Positions 19,597 to 31,283 are shown, numbered from the stretch's first letter. The stretch: DNA of 64,000 bases from Natronospira proteinivora (GCF_024170465.1 NZ_JALJYF010000002.1:682001-746000), one strand, 5' to 3'. The notes: generated by a model from the letters alone, not told the origin. Numbers and translations: made by a program.

Positions 19597-20724
19597 TTGA
19601 GCCAGGAATCCAAGGACGAAGAACTGGCGGCCTGGTTGGCCCTGGCCCGCATACCGGGCCTGGGTGCAACAGCCAGGGAGCGCCTGCTTGAGCACTTTAT
19701 GTCGCCCCGAGCCGTGTTTCAGGCGTCGGAGCGGACGCTGTCGGGCTTTCAACTGGGAGAGGCCACCCGCCGCCAGCTGGGCGAACCGGACTGGGCCGGG
19801 GTGGAAGCGGACCTGCGCTGGCTGGAAGCCGAGGACCACCATGTCCTGCATGAATTGGACCCGGCCTATCCCCAACAACTGCGTGAGCTGAACGACCCAC
19901 CCCCCCTGCTGTATTGCCGCGGACAAACCGAACACCTCCACGATCCGGGCTTGGCCATGGTGGGCAGCCGCAACCCCACCCGGGGGGGTCGCGAGACCGC
20001 CGAGGCTTTCGCCGCCGCTCTGTCCCGCATGGGGCTGGTGATCACCAGCGGTCTGGCCATGGGCGTGGACGCCGCCGCCCATCGGGGTGCGGTCAAGGCC
20101 GGCGGCCCCACGGTGGCTGTACTGGGCTGTGGCGTGGACATCCCCTACCCCCGATCCAATGCCGAACTGGCGGAACAAATAGCCGCCCAGGGCTGTCTGG
20201 TGAGCGAGTATCCGCCGGGCACCCAGCCCCGCCGGAGGCATTTTCCAAGCAGAAACCGTATAATAGCGGGTTTGTCCTTGGGCACCCTGGTGGTGGAAGC
20301 CGCCCTTCGCAGCGGTTCTTTGATCACCGCCCGCCTGGCTGGCGAACAGGGCCGGGAGGTATTTGCGGTGCCGGGATCGATTCACAATCCGTTGGCGCGG
20401 GGCTGCCATCGCCTGATTCGCGCCGGGGCCAAGCTGGTCGAGTCCACTGACGACATCTTCGAGGAGCTGCGGGACGTGGTGTCCCTGCAGTCACCGACTC
20501 CGTCCTCCCCTGAGGCAAAGGCGGCACCCTCTGACAGTCATACGGAGGGCGATCCGACTTACACACGCCTGCTGGAAGCGGTGGATTACTCGCCCACACC
20601 GGTGGACCTGATCGTGGAACGGTCTGGATTGACCGCCGCCACGGTATCCTCCATGCTGCTAATGCTGGAGTTGGAAGGTCGCATTGAATCCGCCCCGGGT
20701 GGTCGCTACACGCGCAGGAGCTGA
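19597..20724 (+). CDS. dprA: DNA-processing protein DprA (Smf)
   Basis: 375 residues with a TTG start 12 bases after the preceding stop. An N-terminal SAM-like helix-hairpin region is followed by the DprA Rossmann core with GSRNPTRGG, TSGLAMGVDAAAH, GCGVDIPYPRSN and SEYPPGTQP, and then a C-terminal winged-helix (DprA_WH) domain at about 315-375. DprA loads RecA onto incoming single-stranded DNA during transformation. It is also present in non-competent bacteria. It is followed by smg, as in E. coli. Confidence 0.95.
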   Translation: MSQESKDEELAAWLALARIPGLGATARERLLEHFMSPRAVFQASERTLSGFQLGEATRRQLGEPDWAGVEADLRWLEAEDHHVLHELDPAYPQQLRELNDPPPLLYCRGQTEHLHDPGLAMVGSRNPTRGGRETAEAFAAALSRMGLVITSGLAMGVDAAAHRGAVKAGGPTVAVLGCGVDIPYPRSNAELAEQIAAQGCLVSEYPPGTQPRRRHFPSRNRIIAGLSLGTLVVEAALRSGSLITARLAGEQGREVFAVPGSIHNPLARGCHRLIRAGAKLVESTDDIFEELRDVVSLQSPTPSSPEAKAAPSDSHTEGDPTYTRLLEAVDYSPTPVDLIVERSGLTAATVSSMLLMLELEGRIESAPGGRYTRRS

Positions 20725-20731
20725 CAAGAGC

Positions 20732-21217
20732 ATGCGAACCAAAGAAAACGTCCTCGACGTGCTCATGTATTTGTTCGAGAACTACATGGGCGAGGAAATG
20801 GAAGAACAGGAGACCGACCAGGCCACCCTGTTTAGCGAACTCGAGGAAGCCGGTTTCCCTTCCACCGAGATTCAAAAGGCCTTCCAGTGGCTGGAAGATC
20901 TGGCCGACGGGGGCCAAATCCTGGAGTCACAGACGGTGACCCGGGAGTCGGTACGGATATTCAGCCCCCTGGAACAGATTCGGATTTCCCCGGAATGCCG
21001 TGGATTTCTCATCTATATTGAACAGATTGGCATCCTGGATCCCCTGCAGCGTGAACGGGTGATTGATCGCATCATGGCCCTGGAGTCCCCCTCGGTGGAC
21101 CTGGACCAGGTGAAATGGATCGTGCTGATGCTGCTGTTCAACCAGCCGGGCCAGGAAGAAGAATATGCCCGAATGGAAGACCTGGTCTTTGACGACACCC
21201 CGGGCCACGTGCACTAA
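20732..21217 (+). CDS. smg: Smg family protein (DUF494)
   Basis: 161 residues from ATG 20732, eight bases after dprA. It is full length for the Smg/DUF494 family, with ENVLDVLMYLFENYM at the start and a WIVLMLLFNQPGQE block near the end. No enzyme motif is visible and no function is established. The dprA-smg-topA order is conserved widely in gammaproteobacteria. Confidence 0.92.
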   Translation: MRTKENVLDVLMYLFENYMGEEMEEQETDQATLFSELEEAGFPSTEIQKAFQWLEDLADGGQILESQTVTRESVRIFSPLEQIRISPECRGFLIYIEQIGILDPLQRERVIDRIMALESPSVDLDQVKWIVLMLLFNQPGQEEEYARMEDLVFDDTPGHVH

Positions 21218-21281
21218 AGCGGCTCGGATGGCTTCCGGGCCCGTCATCCCACTTGCGTTTAGCTGACAACAAAAAGGCGCC

Positions 21282-23741
21282 ATGAGCAGTCATCTGGTTA
21301 TCGTCGAATCCCCGGCCAAGGCCCGCACCATCGAGAAATATCTCGGCAAGGACTTCAAGGTCCTGGCCTCCTACGGCCATGTCCGGGACCTGGTCCCCAA
21401 GGAAGGCGCGGTCAAGCCGGATGAAGGCTTCGCCATGCGCTATGACGTCATCGAGCGCAACAAGAAACATGTGGATGCCATCGAGAAGGCCCTGAAAAAG
21501 GCCGATGCCCTCTACCTGGCGCCTGACCCCGATCGGGAAGGGGAGGCCATTGCCTGGCATCTGCTGGAGTTGCTGCGGGAACGCAACGCACTCAAGGGCA
21601 AACAGGTGTATCGGGTGGTCTTCCACGAGATCACCAAGAGTGCCATTAAGAAGGCCATTGAGGACCCGCGAGAGATTTCCGCCGAGCTGGTCAATGCCCA
21701 GCAGGCCCGCCGGGCCCTGGATTATCTGGTGGGCTTTAATCTCTCCCCCCTGCTTTGGAAAAAGATCCAGCGCGGCCTGTCCGCCGGCCGGGTCCAGTCG
21801 CCGGCCCTGCGCATGATCGTGGAGCGGGAGCGGGACATCGAAGCCTTTGAACCGCAGGAATACTGGAGCATTGACGCCGAAGCCGACAAGGACGGTCAAG
21901 GCTTCCAGGCCAAGCTCACCGAATACCAGGGCGAGAAGGTCAAGCAGTTCTCCATCACCAATGGGGAGCAGGCGCAGGAAGTGGAAGCGAAGCTGAAGGC
22001 CGCCGCCAACGGCGCGCTGAAAGTGGCCAAGGTCGAGAAGAAGCAGCGCAAGCGGAACCCGGCCGCGCCCTTCACCACCTCCACCCTGCAGCAGGAAGCC
22101 TCGCGCAAGCTCGGTTTCGGCGCCCAGCGCACCATGCGTCTGGCCCAGCAGCTGTATGAAGGCCTGGACCTGGGCGAAGGCGCCACTGGTCTGATTACCT
22201 ATATGCGTACCGACTCCCTGGCCCTGGCCGGCGAGGCGGTGAGTGAAATCCGCGACGTGATCAAGCAACGCTACGGCAGCGAGAATGTGCCGGAGGCCCC
22301 GCGCACCTATCGCACCAAGGCCAAAAACGCCCAGGAGGCGCATGAGGCCATCCGCCCCACCTCTGCGGCCCGCACGCCGGACAGCCTCAAGCAGGTGCTG
22401 GATCGGGATCAGTTCCGTCTCTATGAGCTGATCTGGAAGCGGACCGTGGCCTGTCAGATGGTGCATGCCCTGTTCAATACCGTGGGCGTGGATCTGGCCT
22501 GCGGGCCCGGCAATACCTTCCGCGCCACCGGCTCGGTGCTGGTGGAGCCCGGCTTCATTGCTGTCTATCAGGAATCCTATGACGACAAGAAGGCGGACGA
22601 CGACGAAGACAAGCTGCTGCCGCCGCTGGAAGAAGGCGAGACGGTGACACTGCAGCAACTGATCACCGAACAGCACTTCACCGAGCCGCCGCCGCGCTTC
22701 ACGGAAGCCAGCCTGGTGAAAACCCTGGAAGAATACGGCATCGGTCGCCCGTCTACATACGCTTCGATCATCTCCACCCTGCAGAACCGGGAATATGTGG
22801 AAATGGATCGCAAGCGCTTCTTCCCCACCGATGTGGGCAAGGTGGTCAATGACTTCTTGACCAAGCACTTCACCCGTTACGTGGATTACGACTTCACCGC
22901 CAAGCTGGAAGACGAGCTGGATGCGGTCTCCCGTGGCGAGAAGGACTGGATTCCCCTGATGCAGGATTTCTGGGGCCCCTTCCATGAACGGGTGGAAGAC
23001 AAGGAAAAATCGGTCAGTCGGGAAGAAGCGGTACAAGCCCGCGACCTGGGCACCGACCCCAAGAGTGGCCGGCCAGTCAGTGTGCGTTGGGGCCGCTTCG
23101 GGCCCTTCGTCCAGATCGGCACCAAGGACGATGAGGAAAAGCCCAAGTTCGCCGGCCTGCGGCCGGGTCAGAAGATCGACAACGTCGAGCTGGACGAGGC
23201 CCTGGCCCTGTTCAACCTGCCCCGGGAACTGGGCGAGACGCCGGAAGGTGAGCCGGTGCAGGCCAATATCGGCCCCTATGGCCCCTATGTGAAATACGGG
23301 CGCAAGTTCGCCTCCCTGGGGGAAGAAGACGATGTCTACACCATCAAGCTGGACCGGGCCCTGGAAATCGTCGCCGAGAAGAAAAAGGCCGATGCCGAGC
23401 GCATCATCCATGACTTCAAGGACGAGGGGATTCGCGTCCTCAAGGGACGCTTCGGCCCCTATGTCACCGACGGCAACAAGAACGTCAGTGTGCCCAAGGA
23501 TCAGGAACCCAAGGACCTGACCCTGCCCCAGTGCCGGGAGATGATTGCCAACGCCCCCGAGAAAAAGGGCCGCTTTGGGCGTCGCAAGAAGGCAGGCAAA
23601 AAAGCCGCCAGCAAAAAGACCACGAAGAAAACCGCCAAGAAGAAGGCGAGCAAGAAGAAAGCCGGCAAGAAAAAGTCGGCGAAGGAAAAGGCCGCCAAAA
23701 AGAAAAAGACCGGCAAGAAACAGGCGGTCAAGGAAAGCTAG
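21282..23741 (+). CDS. topA: DNA topoisomerase I
   Basis: 819 residues. This type IA topoisomerase relaxes negative supercoils. The TOPRIM domain has ESPAKARTIEKYLG and APDPDREGEAIAWHL; the active-site Tyr is near residue 307 in GLITYMRTDS; IGRPSTYA follows. The C-terminus has three TopoI C-terminal repeats with GPFVQIG, GPYVKYG and GPYVTDG loops, in place of the tetra-cysteine zinc fingers of E. coli TopA. It ends in a Lys/Ala-rich tail of about 55 residues resembling histone H1 or AlgP. The tail probably gives non-specific DNA binding. Confidence 0.96.
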   Translation: MSSHLVIVESPAKARTIEKYLGKDFKVLASYGHVRDLVPKEGAVKPDEGFAMRYDVIERNKKHVDAIEKALKKADALYLAPDPDREGEAIAWHLLELLRERNALKGKQVYRVVFHEITKSAIKKAIEDPREISAELVNAQQARRALDYLVGFNLSPLLWKKIQRGLSAGRVQSPALRMIVERERDIEAFEPQEYWSIDAEADKDGQGFQAKLTEYQGEKVKQFSITNGEQAQEVEAKLKAAANGALKVAKVEKKQRKRNPAAPFTTSTLQQEASRKLGFGAQRTMRLAQQLYEGLDLGEGATGLITYMRTDSLALAGEAVSEIRDVIKQRYGSENVPEAPRTYRTKAKNAQEAHEAIRPTSAARTPDSLKQVLDRDQFRLYELIWKRTVACQMVHALFNTVGVDLACGPGNTFRATGSVLVEPGFIAVYQESYDDKKADDDEDKLLPPLEEGETVTLQQLITEQHFTEPPPRFTEASLVKTLEEYGIGRPSTYASIISTLQNREYVEMDRKRFFPTDVGKVVNDFLTKHFTRYVDYDFTAKLEDELDAVSRGEKDWIPLMQDFWGPFHERVEDKEKSVSREEAVQARDLGTDPKSGRPVSVRWGRFGPFVQIGTKDDEEKPKFAGLRPGQKIDNVELDEALALFNLPRELGETPEGEPVQANIGPYGPYVKYGRKFASLGEEDDVYTIKLDRALEIVAEKKKADAERIIHDFKDEGIRVLKGRFGPYVTDGNKNVSVPKDQEPKDLTLPQCREMIANAPEKKGRFGRRKKAGKKAASKKTTKKTAKKKASKKKAGKKKSAKEKAAKKKKTGKKQAVKES

Positions 23742-23749
23742 CCCCGACC

Positions 23750-25251
<1,502 letters not shown>

Positions 25252-25285
25252 GGAGTTGACGGAGACTGGCTGTGGGAGGGCCGTG

Positions 25286-25369
25286 GTAGGAGCGGATTCA
25301 TCCGCGATTGGCGTGGCTGGATAGTTTGGTGGCAGCATAAAGCATAATCGCGAATAAATTCGCTCCTAC
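25286..25369. repeat. REP-like inverted repeat downstream of hemF
   Basis: Arms at 25286-25309 (GTAGGAGCGGATTCATCCGC...) and 25346-25369 are inverted with a few mismatches and a 36-base loop. The arm belongs to the same family as 58112-58175 and the inner arms at 63851-63916. Lying after hemF it could act as a transcript 3' stem-loop. The next bases (25381-25423) hold CTTCGTGT-type short repeats. Confidence 0.75.
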
Positions 25370-25490
25370 GGGCTTTTCCATCCTTCGTGTCCTTCTGCCT
25401 TCCTTCGTGTTCTTCGTGTCCGCCTTTCCTTACCCGCTACACCCCCCAGCATTTGTTAAACTGCCCACGCACTCGACACAGGACACCCCG

Positions 25491-26171
25491 ATGAATCAGC
25501 AGAGCATTGATTGCGTGGAAATGAGCACCGGCGATGAGCCGGAGGTGAGCATTATCTGGCTGCACGGCCTGGGAGCCGACGGCCATGATTTCGAGCCCAT
25601 GGTGCCCCAGATGCAGCTGGACGGGGCCTTATCGGCTCGCTTTATCTTCCCCCACGCACCGGTCCGCCCCGTGACACTGAACGGCGGCATGCCCATGCGG
25701 GCCTGGTATGACCTGGTGAGCCTGGAACGCAACTCCCCCCAGGACCTGGCCGGCATCGACGAATCCGCCGCCACCGTCACCCGCCTGATTGAACAGGAAC
25801 GCAAGCGGGGGATTGCCGACGACCGCATTGTGATTGCCGGCTTCTCCCAGGGCGGCGCGGTGGCCCTGCATACCGCCCTGCGCCACCCCCATCGCCTGGC
25901 CGGGCTGATTGCCCTGTCCACCTATCTGCCCAAGGCCGAATCGCTGGAAGAAGAAGCCAGCAGCGCCAACCGTGAGCTACCCATCTTCATGGCCCACGGC
26001 GCCCAGGACCCGGTGGTGGCCCCCAATCTGGGCGAGGCCTCCTTCCGCCACCTGGAACGGCTGGGCTACCCGGTGAAATGGCGCACCTACCCCATGCCCC
26101 ATGCGGTCTGCCCCCAGGAGATCGGCCACATTCGAGCCTGGCTGCTGAGTCTGTTCGGGAAGGGCGAATGA
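25491..26171 (+). CDS. Carboxylesterase/phospholipase-type alpha/beta hydrolase
   Basis: 226 residues from ATG 25491. Motifs of the carboxylesterase EstB / acyl-protein thioesterase family are present: WLHGLGADGHDF, the FPHAPVRPVTLNGG block, the nucleophile GFSQGGAVAL, the acid in HGAQDPVV, and the His in YPMPHAVCPQEI. It hydrolyses short-chain acyl esters; the natural substrate is unknown. It overlaps the next gene by four bases (ATGA). Confidence 0.92.
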   Translation: MNQQSIDCVEMSTGDEPEVSIIWLHGLGADGHDFEPMVPQMQLDGALSARFIFPHAPVRPVTLNGGMPMRAWYDLVSLERNSPQDLAGIDESAATVTRLIEQERKRGIADDRIVIAGFSQGGAVALHTALRHPHRLAGLIALSTYLPKAESLEEEASSANRELPIFMAHGAQDPVVAPNLGEASFRHLERLGYPVKWRTYPMPHAVCPQEIGHIRAWLLSLFGKGE

Positions 26172-26932
26172 ACACCACCTTCGAGGGTTACCGGGTCCTG
26201 GTCACCGGCGCCAATCGGGGCATCGGCCTGGCTTGTGCCCGCGGCTTCGCCCAGGGCGGGGCCACGGTAGGGCTGCATTATGCCAGTGACCGGGAAGCCG
26301 CCGAGTCGGCCCTGTTGGACCTGCCCGGCGACAGCCATCAGCTGTTTCAAGCGCGTCTGGATGAAGTGGCCGACTGCCAACGCCTGGCCGATGAAGTCGA
26401 GACGACACTCGGTCCGCTGGATGTGCTGGTGAACAATGCCGGCGTTTTCCGCCACAAGCCGGTCTCGGAGATGGATTTCACGGAATGGCAGAAGATCTGG
26501 GACGAAACTCTGGCGCTCAATCTCAGTGGCCCGGCCCACTTGAGCTTTCTGCTGGGCAAGACCATGGCGGCGAGCGGCCAGGGACGGATCATCAATATCT
26601 CCTCCCGGGGTGCCTTCCGGGGTGAGCCCGAAGCCCCGGCCTATGGTGCCAGCAAGGCCGGGCTCAATGCTCTGACCCAATCCCTGGCCCAGGCACTGGG
26701 TGGTGATGGCGTAAGCGTCTCGGGTGTGGCGCCGGGCTTTGTGGAGACCGACATGACCCGAGACCTGCTCAACAGCCTGACGGGAGACGCCATCCGCGCC
26801 CAAAGCCCCCTGGGCCGCACCGCCAGACCCTCCGATGTGGCCGCCGCCGTTTTATGGCTAGCCTCGCCTGGTGCTGAATTCGCCACCGGGACGATTATTG
26901 ATGTGAATGGGGCCTCCCACCTGAGGCAATAA
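26168..26932 (+). CDS. Short-chain dehydrogenase/reductase (FabG-like)
   Basis: 254 residues. This classical SDR has the NAD(P)-binding TGANRGIGLA, the NNAG motif, a catalytic Ser in NISSRG and the YGASK pair. The C-terminal GTIIDVNGASHLRQ is typical of FabG-type enzymes. It is coupled to the esterase gene. It is unlikely to be the essential FabG, since no fatty-acid genes are nearby; the substrate is unknown. Confidence 0.88.
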   Translation: MNTTFEGYRVLVTGANRGIGLACARGFAQGGATVGLHYASDREAAESALLDLPGDSHQLFQARLDEVADCQRLADEVETTLGPLDVLVNNAGVFRHKPVSEMDFTEWQKIWDETLALNLSGPAHLSFLLGKTMAASGQGRIINISSRGAFRGEPEAPAYGASKAGLNALTQSLAQALGGDGVSVSGVAPGFVETDMTRDLLNSLTGDAIRAQSPLGRTARPSDVAAAVLWLASPGAEFATGTIIDVNGASHLRQ

Positions 26933-27014
26933 ACCAAAAAACTGATCACCGATTTAATGACTATCCCACGGCCCTAGCCGACACCTCCACTCCCACAGTT
27001 TCAATACACTCTCC

Positions 27015-30000
27015 CTAACGGGCTTCCCGGAAATCAATCCGGCGATCCGGGCCACGGTGGATACCGAAGGTAATGATGCCATCGGGTGCCTGATCATGGG
27101 CATCGTCATCACCGGACCAATCGTATCGCAACCATTCGGGCAGGGTCTCGGCGTTCACACGGTGACTACCCACCTCGTTGCTGCACTGGAACCAGGCATT
27201 GAAATCGCCGTCCTGGGCCGTCTCGCGCCATACCTTGTCAAACCCTTCGGGGAAACCGCAGCCGTCACCGCTCTCAATGAGCGTAGCGGGGGTGGAGGCG
27301 GTTTGCGCTTCCACGGTCAGCTCAACCTCATCACTACAGGCATCGTCACTGTTAACGCGCCACCACGCCTGACCCGATGTATCTTCCTGGAAGGATTCCA
27401 CCACCACCCGGGCTTGCAGATCGAGCAGCTCGGAGCCGTGGGCATTGCCGATGGCCAGGCGGCCATGCCGTTGTTCGGCATCCTCTTCCACCGGCAGGGT
27501 CAGCTCATACCAGGTCTCTTCCACCACACTGTCGTTCTCGAAGCGGCGGAAGGGAATATCATCCTCATCCACAATGCGGACACGGGTCCGGAAATCGGCC
27601 TGAAACGGTGGGATATCCGGTGCACCGTTGGCCGAAGTCCAGCGGTGGCCGAACAGACCATTGCCGCCGCCATCACCAAAAACCAGACGAGCCGTGCCAC
27701 CGCTGACAGAATCACCGGTGTTCTCGGCAATGCTTACTGCCCCCGGGTCCACCGCCAGGGCCGGGATGGTGTCAGCCAGGCCATCACAATCGGTAAAGTC
27801 ATCATCGTTCTCGATCTGGCAGTCCCGGTAGCGAAAGTCTCCTCCAGAACGGCTAGTCTCGCCGCTTCGGTCCTCAAAACGCCACCATACTCCCTCGGCA
27901 TTCTCGGTCAGCAGACCATCGCTGTTACGCGCGGTTACCGTCAGCTCGGCATTGTCATTGAACGACATGGGCCGGGTCAGATAGTTGTAAGGCTCGTCCT
28001 GGGTGCAGGCAGCGGCCAGCTCGGGGCCGCTACGGCTGACACTATAGTAAGCAGGCACGAAGCGGCCGATATTATCCGTGCTCTGCCCCACCACATCGCT
28101 ATCCGGCATGGTCAGATATTGCCCGCCAGCCAGGCGCGGGGTGATTGCCAGAATCCCCACTTCCGCCCAACTGAATTCACCACAGGCAAGGCCCGGGGCT
28201 TCATCCCCATCGCAATCACTGCCGAAGGGGTTGAGATCCCCACTCAACGGGGGATTGTTGCCACCACTTGGCTCGGCCAGGTCCACCTCAAGCTCAACCG
28301 TCTCCGCCGGGCTTTCCTGACCGAAATTGGGCGTCACATCGCCACTCAGGTTACGAGCCGAGACTTCAATCTCGAATTCATCCCCGGCAGTAGCAAAGAT
28401 GGGCCCATCCGGACCACTGGCGCCACTGTCTTCGGGAATACTCATATTCTCCGACCGCGCCACCACCGTAAAGTGATCCGGCCGAGCGATGAAACTGCCC
28501 TGGCCCAGCATGACCAGCCCCTCTTCCAGATCATCTCCTTCATAGCGAGCGTTGAGCTGCACTTCCCCCACGTCTGGATACTGCAAATCCACCTCGGCCA
28601 CCCCCTCGGCATCGAAATCCAGGCTCAGCGGCGTGTAGTCATTATCATCGCCCAAGGCTGTGCCGTTGAGTAGCACCGAGAGGAAACCACTATCCGGATT
28701 GCTATAGCTTTGAGAAAAGCCCACCGACTTGCTTTCATCGCTAAAGCCGGGCACACATTGTGGACTCTCATCATCTTCCCGAACCGCTGTTACGGTGCCG
28801 CCGACTACCTCATCGGAAACATGGTCGGGGACATCCAGCACGAATCCGGCACTGGCAATGTCCATCTCACAATTTGTTTCCACACCCGCCGAGAAACAAC
28901 GGGTGGGGTTGGCCGCCTCCGGTTCCGTGGCCTCGGCAAACACGGTGATGGTTTCGGCCTGGGTGTATTGCAGAAGTACGGATGCGGTATCCGTGAAGCT
29001 GATGGGGTTGTCACTCCAATTGCCCCCGGGTGAAGTGAAAGCCAGATCCACTACTTCCTCGAAGAATTCATTACAAGCAGCGTCGGCACAAGCTTGCACG
29101 GAGACTTCAGAAGGGCTACAGGTCAATCCACTTTGGGGGTGAGTCAGGCGTATATGATCGAGTTGAGCTGTGGGGCAGGGAAGGTCGCGATCCCTCAGGA
29201 ATTCAATCCCATCCTGAGCCAAGGCACCCTCGGCAAAAACCACATCATCGTAGTCTGCTGCCCCCGAGTAGGCACCTGGCAGGCCACCGATATGGATATC
29301 ATCAGCCATCATCAAGGAAGGGGGGTTAGGCCGTTCATCATCATTGAAATCCACCAACTCCCCATTCACATAGAGCTGCTCCACGACTTGCTGATTGGCC
29401 CCGGGCGCATCACCGAGACGTCGGGTGACTGCAATATGTACCCACTCACCACTGAAGGCGCTGGCATCATGGCCCAATGTCTGCTCATTATTTCCTTCAT
29501 CGGTGATCACGACTCGAAGAATGCCATCCGCATTACGCAGGATTTCCACCGGCCGAGCATAGGTACCATTCAGCTCGCCGATACTTAATATGGAATCCTG
29601 GGGGGAAACGTCCTGGGCACGAAACCAGAAAGCGACGCTGAATTCATCGGGCTGTTGTAGCTCCGAAGGGGCCGACGTACTGATCCGACCATCGGAGGGA
29701 ATACTTGCGTATCGGCAGGTGCCGGGATCACCCGATCTAACCGGGCTCTCGTCGTCCGTATCGGCGCCATCAAAAGCGGTCCCATCATTGTCATATCCCG
29801 AGCTGTCTTCCACCTCCCCGCTTGCGCCGTTCCAGGACTCAGCCTCCATGCGATAGTCAATCACGGTTTCTGCATCAATTGCTTCGTCTTCGACGATTAT
29901 CGTAACGGTATCGCTTCCATGTTCTGCCCAACTACCGGCACAAAAGAAGAACAACCAGAAGGTACAATACTCACTAGTAAAGCTGGCCTCATACGTTCCC

Positions 30001-30815
30001 GGGGAATCATAGACTCTTGATTGTTCGATGGGTGATCGCTCGCAGCTGGAGGATGCCAGCTGTTGCGTGTCCATGCTTCCGTCACCATAGTCCCAACTAT
30101 CACGCCATTGCCCCGAATCTGGACAATTGTTCGCTTGAGCTTCGAACACTACAGTCTCACCCGCGGCCACGGTGAGCTCTTCCAAGGCGCCATTTGCGGT
30201 TAGGACAACCGCTTCATCCATACCCACTTGATTCAGGAAGCCCCAGCTAGTGGTGCCAGCCTGAACATTGTCAATTTGGGAGGTGCCTTGATGCACAATG
30301 TGACCGGAAGCAGGAGGATCAAGCTGCTGAGGGCGGACCCGCAGACCTTCAAATGTCAGCCTATTGGAATTTCTGCCGCCGCTGCTGGCATGGGTGATGG
30401 TGAAGGTGATTTGTTCTTCGGTGACCGAGCTTGCGGTGATTCGCTCACCCGAACTAAGCCGGTTGATATTCTGCCCCCCTGTCCCTGTACGCTCAACCAG
30501 AGCAGTAGGAAGCGGTGCGGAAGTATCCCATTCAAAGCCATTGGGCACCGTGAGGACAATGGTTCCAGTGCTGATATCCTGAGAATTGGCTTCTTGATAG
30601 ACAGGGCCGGTCAATGACGTGTACTCACCCCCTGCAGTTTCTGAGGGAATGGCCTCGCCGCCCGTTGCCGGGGTCAGGGTCCCAGCTGTCCCGATTCCGG
30701 GCAGACAGAGCATGCACCCAAGAAGGGCGAGCAACGTCCATCGCTTAATTTGTTGAGCAGGCATCTGTCTGGTCATGTGAACGATTGTCACTGTGTTGAG
30801 GCGGTGATTAACCAT
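27015..30815 (-). CDS. mshQ: MSHA biogenesis protein MshQ (LamG and DUF6701)
   Basis: 1266 residues from ATG 30815. None of the candidate starts has a good ribosome-binding site, and the signal peptide (RWTLLALLGCMLCLPGIGTAG) fits starts at 30776 or 30764 equally well. The order is an N-terminal beta-rich domain, a PKD-like segment (about 190-290), a LamG/concanavalin-like domain (about 320-530), then a long DUF6701 region to the end with many Cys. It is the last gene of the pilus locus. MshQ is thought to be a pilus-associated surface or tip protein, but its role is not well established. Confidence 0.87.
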   Translation of the reverse strand: MVNHRLNTVTIVHMTRQMPAQQIKRWTLLALLGCMLCLPGIGTAGTLTPATGGEAIPSETAGGEYTSLTGPVYQEANSQDISTGTIVLTVPNGFEWDTSAPLPTALVERTGTGGQNINRLSSGERITASSVTEEQITFTITHASSGGRNSNRLTFEGLRVRPQQLDPPASGHIVHQGTSQIDNVQAGTTSWGFLNQVGMDEAVVLTANGALEELTVAAGETVVFEAQANNCPDSGQWRDSWDYGDGSMDTQQLASSSCERSPIEQSRVYDSPGTYEASFTSEYCTFWLFFFCAGSWAEHGSDTVTIIVEDEAIDAETVIDYRMEAESWNGASGEVEDSSGYDNDGTAFDGADTDDESPVRSGDPGTCRYASIPSDGRISTSAPSELQQPDEFSVAFWFRAQDVSPQDSILSIGELNGTYARPVEILRNADGILRVVITDEGNNEQTLGHDASAFSGEWVHIAVTRRLGDAPGANQQVVEQLYVNGELVDFNDDERPNPPSLMMADDIHIGGLPGAYSGAADYDDVVFAEGALAQDGIEFLRDRDLPCPTAQLDHIRLTHPQSGLTCSPSEVSVQACADAACNEFFEEVVDLAFTSPGGNWSDNPISFTDTASVLLQYTQAETITVFAEATEPEAANPTRCFSAGVETNCEMDIASAGFVLDVPDHVSDEVVGGTVTAVREDDESPQCVPGFSDESKSVGFSQSYSNPDSGFLSVLLNGTALGDDNDYTPLSLDFDAEGVAEVDLQYPDVGEVQLNARYEGDDLEEGLVMLGQGSFIARPDHFTVVARSENMSIPEDSGASGPDGPIFATAGDEFEIEVSARNLSGDVTPNFGQESPAETVELEVDLAEPSGGNNPPLSGDLNPFGSDCDGDEAPGLACGEFSWAEVGILAITPRLAGGQYLTMPDSDVVGQSTDNIGRFVPAYYSVSRSGPELAAACTQDEPYNYLTRPMSFNDNAELTVTARNSDGLLTENAEGVWWRFEDRSGETSRSGGDFRYRDCQIENDDDFTDCDGLADTIPALAVDPGAVSIAENTGDSVSGGTARLVFGDGGGNGLFGHRWTSANGAPDIPPFQADFRTRVRIVDEDDIPFRRFENDSVVEETWYELTLPVEEDAEQRHGRLAIGNAHGSELLDLQARVVVESFQEDTSGQAWWRVNSDDACSDEVELTVEAQTASTPATLIESGDGCGFPEGFDKVWRETAQDGDFNAWFQCSNEVGSHRVNAETLPEWLRYDWSGDDDAHDQAPDGIITFGIHRGPDRRIDFREAR

Positions 30816-30857
30816 CCTGATACTGTGAACGCCACTTACACAATAGCTTGCCAGGCA

Positions 30858-31283
30858 TTACTGACTAATGGCCGTTTTCTCCACGGACCGGGATACAAAA
30901 TTGCCGCTTCCGTAGGTGCCACGACTGGCAGTGGTGGTAATGCGATAGATACTGAAAGTGTCACCAGCTTCCTGGTGACTACTCACTTGCTGGCAAGTCA
31001 TCTCTAAATCGAAGTCATTCAGGGAATCGGGAAAGCTGGCCGGACAGGCATTGTTTTCCGAGGCCTGAAAGCCAGCAGCCTCAGCAGCGCCACGAGCGAC
31101 ATAGTAGGCGCGAGCGGCATCGGCCGAGAGGGTGGGGGTTTGCTGCTGGACGCCGCTGATGGTCACCAGATAAACCGCCAGGGCACCCAAGGCCACCAGC
31201 AGGAACAAGGCAGCAATCAGCGCCACCCCTCTCTGCGCCTCAGCGCCTCCGCGCGCCACCGCTTTTCGCTGTTGGACCATCAT
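30858..31283 (-). CDS. mshP: MshP-like minor pilin
   Basis: 141 residues. The N-terminus has a prepilin-type segment (QRGVALIAALFLLVALGALAVYLVTI). After cleavage at Gly, position 5 is Ala, not the Glu conserved in major pilins, as in PilX/GspK-type subunits. Its start overlaps mshO by four bases. It is a probable minor pilin that helps initiate or cap the MSHA pilus. Confidence 0.82.
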   Translation of the reverse strand: MMVQQRKAVARGGAEAQRGVALIAALFLLVALGALAVYLVTISGVQQQTPTLSADAARAYYVARGAAEAAGFQASENNACPASFPDSLNDFDLEMTCQQVSSHQEAGDTFSIYRITTTASRGTYGSGNFVSRSVEKTAISQ

